From Anodontia alba (Eukaryota > Mollusca > Bivalvia > Lucinida > Lucinidae): a DNA stretch of 64,000 bases. Of this stretch, positions 1 through 10,289 are shown piece after piece (the stretch's first letter is position 1; the number at the start of each line of letters is the position of its first letter). Position numbers and translations under genes: made by a program. The DNA is taken from positions 90,430,399 through 90,494,398 of the forward strand of contig OZ024828.1 of the NCBI GenBank assembly GCA_964016985.1, in the 5' to 3' direction. Under the pieces are notes generated by a model. It ran no database searches, had not been told where the DNA came from, and was given only the letters and a program-made list of their open reading frames with translations.

Positions 1-82
1 TGAAGTATCCCCAAATTAGAGTTCAAACAATTTACATGGAAACTCCTAGACTGAATGCATGAATGTAAATTTTGTCAACACG

Positions 83-250
83 ACCACTTTAAGGGAAATT
101 CATACCCTTCTTGGGGTGGCAACATTGTCAAAGTTTTTTTTCCTCCTGTTTGAAAAGGGGCCAGCTCTAGAAGGTACGAATTTGCTTCCCTTGGAAGCAA
201 ATTCTTACCTTCTAGAGTGGCCCCTTTTTCAGAAGGAAGTGCTAGTGTGG
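83..250. mobile_element. Family H hairpin element
   Basis: A long imperfect palindrome at about 152-231 has arms reading GGGGCCA, CTCTAGAAGGTACGAATTTG and its complement, meeting at CCCTTGG. The same core (TCTAAAAGGAAAGAATTTGC) recurs at 25.9, 39.7, 41.1, 41.7 and 58.5 kb. It has no coding capacity and looks like a non-autonomous inverted-repeat element. The outer limits are approximate. Confidence 0.6.
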
Positions 251-279
251 CGTCTGATCTTGGTCTGCATGTTTTGACA

Positions 280-415
280 TTTCATGCAATATGTCTTCAA
301 TGGAGACAATTTGCATGACATGTCAGATTCTGTTTTCTGGAAAATAAAATTAAAAAAAAATATATCATCAATTTGTCGTCTGCTGAATTAGCCCAGAGAG
401 CGGTAGAGGTTTGTA
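280..415 (+). mobile_element. Family G element, right half only
   Basis: The sequence runs GGAGACAATTTGCATGA, then TTTTCTGG, then GTCGTCTGCTGAATTAGCCC. This is the right half of family G, whose left half is absent here. Family G copies end in TTAA and resemble piggyBac-type non-autonomous elements. Confidence 0.55.
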
Positions 416-429
416 TTCCGTTTGCGTTC

Positions 430-785
430 TCCAGAAAACATTAATTCGACGGTCTAACATCAAATCAAAGCAATCCCTAAAAAACAAAATTCATCAAAGT
501 CAACCTTGAACAAATAGTTCTGAACAGACGATAGTCGCAGATTTGAAACGATTTTGCAGAATCAATATAGTTGCAGCAGACGTTTCTTTCTTCAGTCATC
601 AGACACGCAGTTTAATCGCTTCCATTATCCATTATTGATACCTGTTACCAGTAAAATTGGCATGCATTTTATTTTTGTGGATTTATCAATATGTAAACAC
701 CAGCGCATCACTCACAAAGGACTTTATCTTAAGATTGCGAGTGTTTCGCCGGGCGTTTACACAGCGACAAAATCCACAAAACAAA
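430..785. other. Unassigned AT-rich stretch
   Basis: No family motif, long reading frame or RNA signature was recognised. A reading frame of about 117 codons crosses into the next element and has no recognisable similarity. Confidence 0.4.
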
Positions 786-787
786 AC

Positions 788-1023
788 GAGCCAGCGCATG
801 ACAAAACCTATATTAAGACTTGTGCAACCAGCAAAGACTCAGATCAGTCTGCACATCCACCCAATATGACAAGATTTATCCCACTTATGATAGCCTGGAG
901 GCTGTAGAAGGCTATGCAATCAGCGAAGACTCTAATCAGACTGCGCGGATGCGGATGCGCAGTCTTATCTGAGTCTTCACTGGTCGCATGAGTCTGATTT
1001 TAGGTTTTGTCGTGGACTGGCTC
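788..1023. mobile_element. Family F/T double-hairpin element
   Basis: Terminal inverted repeats are visible: GAGCCAGCGCATGACAAAAC at the left, and AGGTTTTGTCGTGGACTGG followed by CTC at the right. Inside are two imperfect GACTCAGATCAGWCTGCRC hairpin cores. It is non-coding. Confidence 0.6.
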
Positions 1024-1278
1024 AAATCGTTCTTTTCTTACACGTCCAACTCGGTCATGTTTCAAGTTGACAGCCTGAGCACAATACCTTATTTTAGTAA
1101 TCTACGCAAAGAAAATAATGGCAGAATTCCTCCTCAGAGGTTTTACGTTTTGAGAATTTGCTCTCGACCAATCAAATTGTGTTAAATTAATGTAAGCCTG
1201 CTAAGTTAGAATTATTTCAGTTTAAAGTAGTTTGGAAGAAAATTTTCAAGAAATGATAGGTTGTTGGGTGCTTCGAAC

Positions 1279-1325
1279 GAGTGCCCACAGCGTATGTTTT
1301 GGTGGAGAAATAAAAAAAACAATAT
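1279..1325 (+). mobile_element. Family B right-arm fragment
   Basis: The sequence GAGTGCCCACAGCGTATG followed by TTTTGGTGGAGAAATAA matches the right arm of family B hairpins. It directly abuts a family A terminus, which suggests A landed in, or next to, a decayed B element. Confidence 0.4.
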
Positions 1326-1586
1326 CATCACAAACACAAGCCTATATAATTTAGACCCCCTTAAAGCCCACTTTTATATAGTAAAACTGGGGTTTACAGG
1401 GGTATACATTTTCTTATTTCTGCTCAAAAACATAGATTGTGGGTACTCGTTAGAACCGCCTCGGTGAGGCGGTTCTAACGAGTGCCCACAATCTATGTTG
1501 AGAAATATCAGAACATTTTATCTGAAAATTTTCATTTTTTGGTGGTAAAATTATCAATGTATTTGAATAGGCTTGTTTTCGTAATG
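1326..1586 (-). mobile_element. Family A hairpin element
   Basis: Family A in full has three parts. The left end is CATTACGAAAACACGCCTAT. The centre is a perfect palindrome with arms TACTCGTTAGAACCGCCTC. The right end reads ATAGGCATGTTTTCGTGATG. The two arms outside the centre differ, so copies can be oriented; plus means the CATTACG end comes first. The right arm holds a smaller hairpin, TAAACCCCA with TGGGGTTTA. This copy has a degraded CATCACAAACAC end and has lost part of one arm beside the stem. It is non-coding. Confidence 0.8.
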
Positions 1587-1689
1587 CATGATTTTGGTAG
1601 AAAAACCAACCCCCTTTTCTCGAGCTGTGAGTTTTATTTTAAAGGGTTTATATCATTTCTTTTCCCTAAATTCTACGTTTAATGAAACA

Positions 1690-1925
1690 CATTACGAAAA
1701 CACGCATATTCAAATATATAGAAAATTTCACCTCCAAAAACTGAAATTTTTCAGATCAAAAACTCTGATATTTTTCATATTTCTGCTCAAAATATTTTTC
1801 ATATTACTGCTCTAACGAGTGCCCACAATCTATGTTTTTGAGCAGAAATAAGAAAAATAATTTATACCCCTGTAAACCCCAGTTTTACTACATAATTAAA
1901 ATTATATAGGCATGTTTTCGTGATG
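1690..1925 (+). mobile_element. Family A, one stem arm deleted
   Basis: Both termini are present (CATTACGAAAACACGC and CATGTTTTCGTGATG). The left stem arm and hairpin tip are missing: the sequence jumps from TTTCATATTACTGCT to CTAACGAGTGCCCACAATC. Part of the right-arm mini-hairpin is lost too. Confidence 0.75.
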
Positions 1926-2289
1926 AGTGCAGACCCTGATTAAATATTGCGTTATTTGCAACAAACAAAACATTTATATTAGGGAACACGCGAAAATCAC
2001 TAATAACATTTAGGTAACAAGGTCCCATCGATCTCAGTATTTTGCTTATGAGTTCTTTTTACCAGCAATACACTATAAACAAAGCAAACAATCGCTTATT
2101 TTAGAAATAAGGCCAAATTTATAAGATAATGTATCTTCTGATAGGCTTCCGTTCTATATATCCACTTCTATTGTTTACTGCCAAACCTTTAATTAATTTA
2201 TCGGTGCCATACATCACCACAAGGGCGTAGACCATCGTACAATTTATTCCATCATTAGAGACTACATCACTGGGACAAAGCCAATCAAA
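1926..2289. other. Mostly unassigned stretch
   Basis: A short AGTGCAGACCCTGAT at the start resembles the base of the family E hairpin. Beyond that nothing is recognised. Confidence 0.35.
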
Positions 2290-2445
2290 AAAGGCCCTTT
2301 GCCATAAGATACGTAACATAAGAAAATGTCCCTTATGCAATGTTAACACAGTGAAAGCCCAGACCAGTTTATGCATGCGCACTGTCTAATTGTGATTTTC
2401 AGTCGCGAAGGCTGATTTGGGCTTTCATTGTCCGCTTATACATAA
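2290..2445. mobile_element. Family T element, degraded
   Basis: AAGGCCCTTTGCCATAAGA, GAAAGCCCAGACCAG, GCATGCGCA and TTTCATTGTCCGCTTATAC match the outline of family T copies at 43.6 and 55.5 kb. The hairpin is eroded. Confidence 0.4.
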
Positions 2446-2643
2446 ATGTCCTTCAAACGTGGCGCGGCACGTGTAAACAATACGTCCAATTCAGTATGTG
2501 CGTACGCGCCCTCTGATCAGAGTCTTCGTGCTTCGCTTACAAAATCGAAGCCGTAAAAGGAAATATGGATTAAGAGCGAAGGCGCTGATCAGACTGCACT
2601 GATGCTCAGTATGATCCGGGACATCACAGTTCGCATAGCATAT

Positions 2644-2871
2644 GAGCTTGGGCACAATATTTCCTACAAGACTGCGAGCGCCCAGCGAAGACTCAGATCA
2701 GACTGCGCATCCGCGCAGTCTGATCAGAGGCTTCGCAGGGCATCATGTGGACAGCCAAAGTGCCAAACCGTCTATCTTCAGGTGGACAGAAAAGATTCTG
2801 ATCAGCGTGCCCGGACCTAATTCTTTACAGGGCGCGCAATCAATCTTGTAGGAAATACTGTGCCCAGGCTC
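2644..2871. mobile_element. Family F-like element with long terminal inverted repeats
   Basis: Left GAGCTTGGGCACAATATTTC is matched by the complement of the right GAAATACTGTGCCCAGGCTC, about 31 bp in all with few mismatches. The centre is a near-perfect hairpin, AGACTCAGATCAGACTGCGC with its complement. The ends differ from other F copies, so this is a different frame around the same core. Confidence 0.7.
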
Positions 2872-3096
2872 AGGTATCAGATAGGTCTTCCGGAGATGCT
2901 GGCCAGTTTTATCAGAAATATAATAACAACCCTAAAACATATAAACGACTGACATTTGTGCTGAATACGTTATCTTTCGTAAATAAAGTTACTTTTATTA
3001 TTACTGTTATTAAAGAAAAACGATACTTATAGATTGTAAACAGGTGCGAATAAAAAAGTAGTGCGGAAAAAAATGGGGGAGGGAGGTACTGTATAT

Positions 3097-3310
3097 TTAC
3101 CCTTGTCATGCTGAATAAATTAAGATGCCGCGCCAACTTCAAATTTTCAGCCAATCAGCTTAATTGATCCAGGTTGTTGATATAAATTCGCATACTGAAT
3201 GACAAACAGTGCAGACACAGATCAGTTGGCTTCTACATAGAAGCCAACTGATCTGGATCTACGCTGTGTGCAAAGGCAGAGTATATCTGGGTTCAGCAAG
3301 ACAAGGGTTA
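3097..3310 (+). mobile_element. Family Q element (TTAA-ended)
   Basis: Inverted termini are TTACCCTTGTCATGCTGAA and TTCAGCAAGACAAGGGTTAA. The centre (3209-3275) is a hairpin whose base is AACAGTGCAGACACAGATCA and whose tip arms are GTTGGCTTCTA and TAGAAGCCAAC. The TTAA ends suggest piggyBac-like mobility, by inference only. It is the SINE-free counterpart of the copy at 60.9 kb. Confidence 0.7.
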
Positions 3311-3373
3311 AAATGTGCTAATCTATCGGTGGCATATGTTTTATTCGTCTTTTTCACCTTGACAACATTATTT

Positions 3374-3590
3374 TAATGCTCAGCATGCTGGGTAAAAATT
3401 TCAGCAGTTGAACATTTTAAAATGTTTTTTCTCAAGTTATTTTTCCCAGAAAACAGGTTTTGAAATTCCATGCGAATTTTCTCCATTGCGAGACAATTTG
3501 CATAAAACGTTAAAATCTATTTTCTGGGAAAGATAGAAAAAAAAAATATCACCAGTTTGTTGTCTGCTAAATTAGCCCAGAGAGCGTCGT
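3374..3590 (+). mobile_element. Family G element
   Basis: It starts at GCTCAGCATGCTGGGTAAAA and ends at GTCTGCTAAATTAGCCCAGA. The centre contains TTCTCCATTGCGAGACAATTT. The arms carry TTTCCCAGAAAACAGG and TATTTTCTGGGAAAGA. No open frame is seen. Confidence 0.6.
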
Positions 3591-3952
3591 TTATTGTACT
3601 TCTTTTTTCTAAAAAGACTGAACGAAGTCATTACTTTCGTATTTATTAAACCTGTTCCGAAATCAGTCATGCCATATTCGATTTCCTCCCATACAAAATT
3701 CCTCCCAAATGACTGTTTCCCTAAATGCATTATATTGTTATTATCTCCTTAGGTTCGGAGAATGATGCCAAGCTGGATGATTTAAGGACAAACGTATGCA
3801 GACAAACAAATTACATGATTGAAGATATTCAATTTGTTGCTGTTATCTTAGCTTATTTTGAGCAATCTCTCAAGGAAAACAGTGTAATTTCATTACATAT
3901 AATCACCTGCACCGCATTCATGCAAAAGGAACTTTTACTCACTTATTCCGAG
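3591..3952. other. Unassigned stretch with a 76-codon open frame
   Basis: An open frame at 3725-3955 has a mixed, non-repetitive composition. I recognise no domain in it and see no clear splice context. It is probably chance, but it is one of the few open frames here not made from a repeat. Confidence 0.25.
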
Positions 3953-4162
3953 TGAACTCTTCTACCTTAACTCTCTGGTCCGGTCGATTTCCAACAGAAG
4001 GTTGTCTGATTTGTTTTTATTATAAACATATTTTATAGAAATTACCTGTGTTAAATATAAACAGTGTAGACCCTGATCAGACGCCGCGTTCTGCGGCGTC
4101 TGATCTGTCTGCACTGTTTAACCATGTCCCTTTAATAGGACGCTAAGAATAAATGGGTTAAT
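3953..4162 (+). mobile_element. Family R element (TTAA-ended)
   Basis: The right end reads AATAAATGGGTTAA. The middle is a hairpin with base AAACAGTGTAGACCCTGATC and tip GACGCCGCG, TTC, TGCGGCGTC. The left portion (GAACTCTTCTACCTTAACTC) is shared with copies at 8.0 and 11.5 kb. Confidence 0.6.
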
Positions 4163-4479
4163 GCGCATACCAAGAGCGTTGACTTTGATCAACCTGCCCA
4201 GAAGGGCCCTGTACTGGCTGCATGGGTTGAGCCAAAAGAAAAGTGTCTTCAAAAGTTAAGTAGGTAAGGCCCTTCTTGCGTGATCCATCTTATTTAATGA
4301 AGTGTCTCAACTTATCACATATTTTCTTTTAATAGTTGGTGCATTTCTGAAGCTGAGATAAGATTTTAATCAGCATTAGTCACACAGCATGCTGTTTCTG
4401 TGAAGGACCACCATATACTGACATACGACATTTTTTAAGATTCTTCTCTGACTGGTTCAAAACTGTTACCTTTCAGCCC

Positions 4480-4655
4480 TGCCTACCATAAACGGATACA
4501 TTTGCAAATAGTGTAAATCCAGATGAGACGGCTCGTAACGAGCCATCTCATCAGGATCTACACTACTTGCCTTTCTGGTTTGATTCATTCACTTGCATAC
4601 CCGTCTCATCAAGATCTACGCTTATCAAGATCTATCACTGTTTGCCATTCTATTT
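4480..4655 (+). mobile_element. Family S hairpin element
   Basis: The hairpin at 4502-4571 has base GCAAATAGTGTAAATCCAGA and tip arms GAGACGGCTCGT and ACGAGCCATCTC. A partial second copy of the arm follows (CCCGTCTCATCAAGATCTAC). The same core is at 42.2 kb. Confidence 0.6.
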
Positions 4656-4869
4656 TTGTTCTTTTATTGTATCCTAGCCTGACCCCATGGCTATGAGTTT
4701 TAGTTAAAATGTAACAAAGGTAAGTACCCCTCCTTGACTGTATCATCTCCCATACCAGTCATAACTGCATGATCAGCCAAATCAGAGAGAAACATATTGT
4801 AGTAGATAGGATTTTCTTTAAATATATATCATTTTTTATGCTGATTCAAATATCAATTAGACGGCAACC

Positions 4870-4975
4870 AGTCTTATTTTATCCCATGTTTGCAAAAAAT
4901 GGATATTTCCAAAATCATTGATGGAAGAGTCTACTTAAGAAACCAAAGGGTGAAATGGTTAATAAAGAGTGCCGT
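4870..4975 (+). mobile_element. Family S tail fragment
   Basis: TTTGCAAAAAATGGATATTT, GATGGAAGAGTCTACTT and AGGGTGAAATGGTTAA match the right end of family S at 42.3 kb. The hairpin part is absent. Confidence 0.45.
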
Positions 4976-5194
4976 TACGCCTTCACAAAGAAAACTGAAT
5001 TGGTAGCTGTGTGGATACAGAAGAATTATGTTGACACGTGAAAATAGTAATTTGTGAACAAAGCTGTTTAGTGTCAAAAGTATAATGATGTTGATCACGC
5101 GTTTTTATCATAAATTGATCCTAAGTACCAGGTAGGTATGTTTGTAACTTTACGGTATGATTTTCAGGTACTGATGGATGGAATTCCACCTATG

Positions 5195-5476
5195 CATTAC
5201 GAAAACACGCCTATTCGAATATATTGAAAATTTTACAACCAAAAAAAAAAGGAAAATTTTCAGACCAAAAATTCTGATATTTTTCATATTTCTGCTCAAA
5301 ACATAGATTGTGGGTACTCGTTAGAACCGCCTCGATGAGGCGGTTCTAACGAGTACCCACAATCTATTTTTTTTAGCAAAATTAGAAAAGTAATGTGTAC
5401 CCCTGTAAATCCCAATTTTACTATATAAAAGTGGGGTTTAAGGGGGTCTACATTACATAGGTATGTTTTCGTGATG
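5195..5476 (+). mobile_element. Family A element, complete
   Basis: Both termini and both stem arms are intact, with centre GCCTCGATGAGGC. The 3 bp on each side (ATG and GAG) show no duplication longer than one base. Confidence 0.85.
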
Positions 5477-5642
5477 GAGAAAAGAAACTGTCCACATGTA
5501 ATGATCAGATTACCCAGCATGCTCTTAGAGCCTTCTGTATCAAACTTGAAATCATTAATGACAATGAAAAACAGACATACATGGAGGTCTTATCATCAGG
5601 TATGTCAAAAACAATAGCCTAAATGATATCCTTTGAAATGTA

Positions 5643-5796
5643 TTAACCCTAGTCCTGCTAAACCCGGTTATACCCTGCCTTTGCAAACAGTGCAGACTGT
5701 GTGAATTTATACCATTAATCTTGACCAAGTAGTCTGACTGGCTGAAAATTAGAAGTGGGCGTGGCATATTAATTTATTCAGCATGACAAGGATTAA
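5643..5796 (-). mobile_element. Family Q element, hairpin reduced
   Basis: It begins TTAACCCTAGTCCTGCTAAA and ends ATTCAGCATGACAAGGATTAA, with GCAAACAGTGCAGACTGTGT inside. The hairpin tip has been lost. Confidence 0.5.
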
Positions 5797-5797
5797 A

Positions 5798-5800
<3 letters not shown>

Positions 5801-5828
<28 letters not shown>

Positions 5829-5830
5829 AG

Positions 5831-5861
<31 letters not shown>
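5801..5861. repeat. (CA)n microsatellite with a (CG)n interruption
   Basis: CA dinucleotides run almost uninterrupted, with a short AAGCGCGCGCG segment inside. Confidence 0.95.
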
Positions 5862-5884
5862 ATTGAAATATTGCTGACAGGGTA

Positions 5885-5965
5885 GTTCAAAACAGCCATA
5901 TATAGGCAGACACCTTTACCGTTGTTGTAACACAACTACATGCACACCCACACGCACGCGTGCAT

Positions 5966-6039
<74 letters not shown>
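5885..6039. repeat. Dispersed repeat ending in a long (CA)n tract
   Basis: The (CA)n run spans 5966-6039. The flank before it (CAAAACAGCCATATATAGGC, then TTGTTGTAAC) reappears inverted beside the (GT)n tract at 11.3 kb. The microsatellite therefore travels with a dispersed unit. An open frame of repeated His-Thr across it is an artefact. Confidence 0.75.
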
Positions 6040-6041
<2 letters not shown>

Positions 6042-6268
6042 GTCTGCCTTATTGCCTTATGTTTTTTTCTTTTCGTCAGGGAAAAATCAGTATGTAAATG
6101 TGATGGCAGGTATAATATTGCTTTAACTGAGGACTTTATCTTTTTAATCCCTCAAGGATCCAGAGATGGAGGTGAAGGAGGGACGGGACGGTGTAGGCGG
6201 GGAAACGTATACTGTTGGAGTATTTCTATTATGTGATTTGTAAGGACCATATACTGGAGCTTATGGTT

Positions 6269-6320
6269 AGCTCTTTCACCCCTGAGTTTCTAAAATGGAC
6301 TCTTCCATCCTTGAATTTGG
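6269..6320 (-). mobile_element. Family S tail fragment
   Basis: CTTTCACCCCTGAGTTTCTA and ATGGACTCTTCCATCCTTG are the reverse complement of the S tail at 42.3 and 31.5 kb. Confidence 0.4.
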
Positions 6321-6423
6321 ATACGTCGATTGTTCCAAATAGCTCGTTAAGGAGTGCCAGCGATAAAACTTTGAAAATGCTTAATGGTATTAGTGAAAAC
6401 GGTAGCAGTGTTAAGGCAGCAGT

Positions 6424-6644
6424 CAGGGCCCAGTTGTTCAAAATATAGTTAGCTTAACGAACTCGTTAATGACAAACTCGTTAACGGTAATAGCTAAGGT
6501 ATTTTCAAATGGAATGTTTGCTCCGAAAATCTGAGTAGCTTTTGCAATGCAAAAACTACTCACATTTTTTTCAGCAAAACTATCAAAGCATTTCAAGATA
6601 GAAATTTTAACGTCACTTGTTAAGTTTTGAACAACTGGGCCCAG
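6424..6644. mobile_element. Family J inverted-repeat element
   Basis: The termini are CAGGGCCCAGTTGTTCAAAA and TTTTGAACAACTGGGCCCAG, perfect inverted repeats. An inner palindrome GTAGCTTTTGCA with its complement lies near 6535-6559. The CAGGG ends resemble hAT elements, but no 8-bp duplication is visible. A second copy is at 31.7 kb. Confidence 0.75.
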
Positions 6645-6659
6645 GACTTTATTCCGGCT

Positions 6660-7030
6660 GCTAAAATCATTCACATAAGATACCTGTGTATTGGTATGCC
6701 TGATGTCTCTGACCTCGTGGGAATAAACAACATACTAAATCAGTCCCACAAAATATGTACAAATGTTTGGAAATCTGATATTTATGAGGAATGCCAGGCA
6801 GACAATCTGGCAAAGTGGCAAATCTAGGACTAGGAATTGAGATCTAGTGCGGTAATTCGCTGGTTGGGTTGAATGTATAGATTAGAAGAGAATTTTGCAT
6901 TATTGCATTATTAGATGAAACAATCTTCATTTAGAAGAAAATTTAGAAGAAATTCTATTGCCAGAAGCAAACCAATTATGTGGGTTTGCAATCTTGCTGC
7001 ACTGTTACTGCAGCATATAGGAAATTATTT
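6660..7030. other. Unassigned AT-rich stretch
   Basis: Low-complexity TTAGAAGAAAATTTAGAAGA lies near 6935. Nothing else is recognised. Confidence 0.35.
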
Positions 7031-7032
7031 GA

Positions 7033-7320
7033 ACCACACCGTGAGAAACCGTACCTTCTGACATATGCGCCCAACGAGGACTCAAATCAGCCTGCGCATC
7101 CGCGCAGTCTGATCAGAGTCTTCGTTGTCCGCATGAAGAAACTTCATGGCCTTGGCTATCCAATATGCGCCCAGTGAAGATTCTGATCATCCAAAATAGC
7201 CTTGGCTATCCAATATGCGCCCAGTGAAGATTCTGATCAGCCTGCGCGAATGCGCAGGCTGATCTGAATCTTCGCTGGGCGCACACTTCAGAAGGTACGT
7301 TTTCTGTCATTGCGTCACAT
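7033..7320 (+). mobile_element. Family F double-hairpin element with internal 50-bp duplication
   Basis: F copies carry inverted ends (about AACGTACCTTCTGAC and GTCAGAAGGTACGTT) around two hairpins. The first core is GACTCAAATCAGCCTGCGCA and the second is GATTCTGATCAGCCTGCGCG. In this copy the unit CTTGGCTATCCAATATGCGC, CCAGTGAAGATTCTGATCA is tandemly duplicated (7151-7200 and 7201-7250). Confidence 0.75.
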
Positions 7321-7458
7321 ATGCAGTGGATATGGTGTTAGCTTTGGCAATGGTTTTCTTGATAGCTACAATAGCTAAATCTACCAATTAGTTGAGCAAA
7401 TGTTTTCGTTTTCTGCAGTCTTGTGAATATGCCACTTGCAATGCAACACTCAAAGCCT

Positions 7459-7636
7459 CAGATAAGGGGGGTACCCAGATAATATTTTTCTTATTTCTCT
7501 ACGAAAACACGTTGTGTGTACTCATTGAAAGCGCCTCACTGAGGCGCTTCTAATGAGTACCCATAACATGTTTTCGTGGAGAAATAAGAAAAATAAGTTC
7601 TTTTCGGTTGAAAAAGTGTTTTCTCTGGAGCTATCC
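7459..7636 (+). mobile_element. Family B hairpin element
   Basis: Family B has stem arms TCTCCACGAAAACATATGTT followed by TACTCATTAGAAGCGCCTC, and their complement. This copy reads TACTCATTGAAAGCGCCTCA on the left arm. The ends resemble TCCAGATAAGAGGGGG and TCTGGAGCTA. The apical core is family A's core with single matched changes on both arms. Confidence 0.75.
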
Positions 7637-7639
7637 ACA

Positions 7640-7980
7640 CGCCTAGCAATCTTCTAAAGCAATTAGCCTAGTAGAATCACCGATTAGTAGTTTTCTTTCT
7701 ATTGTGTTTCTGTATTGTTTTTCGGCATTTGGTATTTTCCTAGAAATTGATATATTTCACAATAATGATCCGAATGTAAGCATCTAGCAATATGCATCTA
7801 AACTGCGGAGTTTTAATTACATTTGTCCTTGAGCAAGAATCAAAGGAAACAGTTACAATTCAACTTCTCCCACTAAATAAATGCCAGATTCACCGACTAT
7901 AGCTAAATGCTAAAATCAATGACTCACTGCGACAACCTCTCATTTTCCATGTTTCAGAGTTTCTGAATTCTGACTTCAGT
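7640..7980. other. Unassigned stretch
   Basis: AT-rich, with no recognised repeat, hairpin or coding signal. Confidence 0.4.
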
Positions 7981-7983
7981 GCT

Positions 7984-8184
7984 TTATCCCATTTATGCTG
8001 AATTCTTCTATCTCGACTCTTTTGACAGGTCCGTTTCCAATGCTGTTTTTGTTGTTACCGTCTTTTTGCAGAAAATCCTGCATTATTTGCAGACAGTGTA
8101 AATCCTGATCAGATGCCGCATCTGATCTCGGTCTACACAGTTTGCCAATGTCACTTTTGGAGGCCGTTAGGCTTAAATAAGTTA
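7984..8184 (+). mobile_element. Family R element
   Basis: It shares TTCTATCTCGACTCTTTTGA and GACAGTGTAAATCCTGATCA with the other R copies, and ends near GGCTTAAATAAGTTAA. The hairpin tip is reduced to AGATGCCGCATCT. Confidence 0.5.
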
Positions 8185-8208
8185 ACTCAATGTTTTACTA
8201 TACTGCTA

Positions 8209-8301
8209 CATGTGTGAGAACGACATGTGTGAGAACGACTATTGTGTGAGAACGACATGTGTGAGAACGACTACTGTGTGAGAACGACATGTGTGAGAAC
8301 G
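8209..8301. repeat. Minisatellite of 15- and 17-bp units
   Basis: About six copies of ACATGTGTGAGAACG alternate with ACTAYTGTGTGAGAACG. Confidence 0.9.
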
Positions 8302-8318
8302 TTGCATCCGAGTTTGCA

Positions 8319-8562
8319 TTAACCCTTAAAACGCCAAGAAAACCTGCATCTGAAAATGTCATCTTTTTATGTCGTCTGCTGAATATTCTTGCAAACTTTT
8401 CAAGCCTATTTTTGCATACAAGCAAACAGTGTGGACCCAGATCAGACTGCTCCTAAAGGAGCAGTCTGATTTGGGTCCACACTGTTTGCAAAAATGACTT
8501 TTTAAATCACACGCAGATGACAAAGCAGACGACAATTGTTGTGACTGGCAGTTTAAGGGTTA
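8319..8562. mobile_element. Composite element: TTAA frame with E-type hairpin
   Basis: The ends are TTAACCCTTAAAACGCCAAG and CAGTTTAAGGGTTAA, with GTCGTCTGCTGAATATTC and GCAGACGACAATTGTTG inside (family G style). The centre is the GCAAACAGTGTGGACCCAGA cassette with tip CTGCTCCT, AA, AGGAGCAG. A closely matching copy lies at 56559-56804. Confidence 0.8.
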
Positions 8563-9058
8563 ATGGAGTCTTTTAAGTTGTATATGCTGTGTTTATGCTA
8601 TTTCACAAGAGTGTTTATACTATTATTTCTGAAAGTGGTTTACATCCTGTTTACCTCAAAAAGTTGTTACTATATCTGGATGCTTTGTATAACTGAATTT
8701 AGGAGATTATTATTTATACACAATTCTGAACGTGTACATAATGTATATGCATGTTGTAGCAAGGTCATAATATGGTGGTAAACAATCCGATTAATTCAGT
8801 GAAAGGAGGATATCTCAAATTTGAAACCGTTAAGCTAGCCAGTTCCAAATTTTGAGATGCCCTGCTTGCTTACGAGTCGTCCTCATCTCACTGACAATAT
8901 ATGCACAGTGCATTATGTTATAACGGGTTATAACTATGACATGAATAAATGCTTTATGAAAAGTTAAATTCTTTTAACTATTTGCTTTTTCATTGAGTTA
9001 TGATATCTTATAAAATTTTCAATGAAACAAACATAATGTTTTGTTTTTCAATTAGAAG
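8563..9058. other. Unassigned AT-rich stretch
   Basis: A 72-codon open frame rich in hydrophobic residues starts at 8563. It has no recognisable family and fits AT-rich chance coding. Nothing else is seen. Confidence 0.35.
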
Positions 9059-9060
9059 TA

Positions 9061-9419
9061 CAGTATAACCTCAATGGCTCGAACACCGGTGGCTCGTTTA
9101 CCTGGGATGATTCGAACTCTTTTTTCAATCCCTACAAATTTTTTTCAATAGCTCAAGAAAACAAATTTTTAATGATTTCTTTTCTTATTTTATTCTGGAA
9201 TTGTATGTTGAGTGTACTCATTAGAATCGCCTCGATGAGGCGATTCTAATGAATACACTCAACATACAATCATTGTGTAGAAAATCGAAAAGACTTCCCT
9301 AAATTTTCGCTATTTGCTTCCTGAACTGGTGCCATGATTACACTCAGTGGCTCGAACTACCCATGTCTCGAACGAATTTCAATGGTCCCAAATATGTTCG
9401 AGCCATTGAGGTTCGGCTG
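9061..9419 (+). mobile_element. Family C pogo-like hairpin element
   Basis: The ends are CAGTATAACCTCAATGGCTC and GAGCCATTGAGGTTCGGCTG, flanked on both sides by TA (9059-9060 and 9420-9421). The centre (9200-9270) is a near-perfect palindrome with arms TATGTTGAGTG, TACTCATTAGAATCGCCTC. Ends and TA target fit pogo/Tc1-type elements. It has no coding capacity. Confidence 0.8.
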
Positions 9420-9480
9420 TATTCGAAAAGGACGTACGTATTGCAGAACAGGCGGACTTGTTTAGACATCGGAAACAATG

Positions 9481-9506
9481 AAAAAAAAAAAAAAAAAAAA
9501 AAAAAC
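9481..9506. repeat. Poly(A) run
   Basis: Uninterrupted run of about 26 A. Confidence 0.9.
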
Positions 9507-9970
9507 TGTATTCTATTAAATATAATAGAATTTTGCAAGTAAAATAAGTACAATCCTTTGAATATTGCTTTGAAAAGTTTTGTTGGAAAAGATATCGACT
9601 TATGTTTGTGTCGGCGGTATTCGGGACCGTAACGATATCTCCTTAGGAGTGTTGTGAATCAGAGATCAAGTGCACTCCACCACAGTCTTAAGAATGACAA
9701 ACTATCTTTATAAATACGGAATGTAAATCAATTTAATTATAAGCACCAGAAAGAAATATCCTATGAAAAACATATGCCATTCTTTGGCAGCTGCTAAAAT
9801 TCCTTCATTAACACTGTAGTCCCCAGAGAATTCATTCAATGATTATAATTCTGACAGAAAGAATTGATATCAATGGTTTCGTCCTTGAAGGAAGTAGAAA
9901 AGTGACAAACAACATGTGCCAGGAACCATTACACTAAATATGGAAATATCTTCTGGAAATGATCATACAG
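9507..9970. other. Unassigned stretch
   Basis: No repeat family or coding signal is recognised. Confidence 0.4.
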
Positions 9971-10180
9971 CATTCTCAGCGCAAATTCTGCTTACGACAA
10001 CTCAATCATGATATTTTTCTCATTGTTTCCAGAAAATAAAGTTTGCTATTTGATGCAAATTGTTTCCTATGGCGACAATATAGGAGACAATAGCACGAAA
10101 TGTCAAGCCTTACTTTCTATAAAAAAAGGAAATAATCAAAATAGCGTCTGTTTTTGTATTTCTCTAGCATGCTAAGCGTT
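9971..10180 (-). mobile_element. Family G element, diverged
   Basis: The CATTCTCAGCGCAAATTCTG start, CAGAAAATAAAGTTTGCTAT and the TAGCATGCTAAGCG end follow the G outline. The central GGAGACAATAGCACGAAATG is eroded. Confidence 0.45.
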
Positions 10181-10289
10181 CATTCATGATGTTTGCACAT
10201 TTTTTCTCTCTATATGCAATATTCTCTCAAATATAACACTATTCTTGCAATGGATAATTACGAGCTCCTCATTTTATCGTCCGTACCTT

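Noticed and set aside
5940..6236. 98-codon frame rich in His-Thr
   Set aside because: Translation of a (CA)n microsatellite.
8563..8781. Hydrophobic 72-codon open frame as a small membrane protein
   Set aside because: AT-rich sequence gives such frames by chance; no conserved motif and no gene context.
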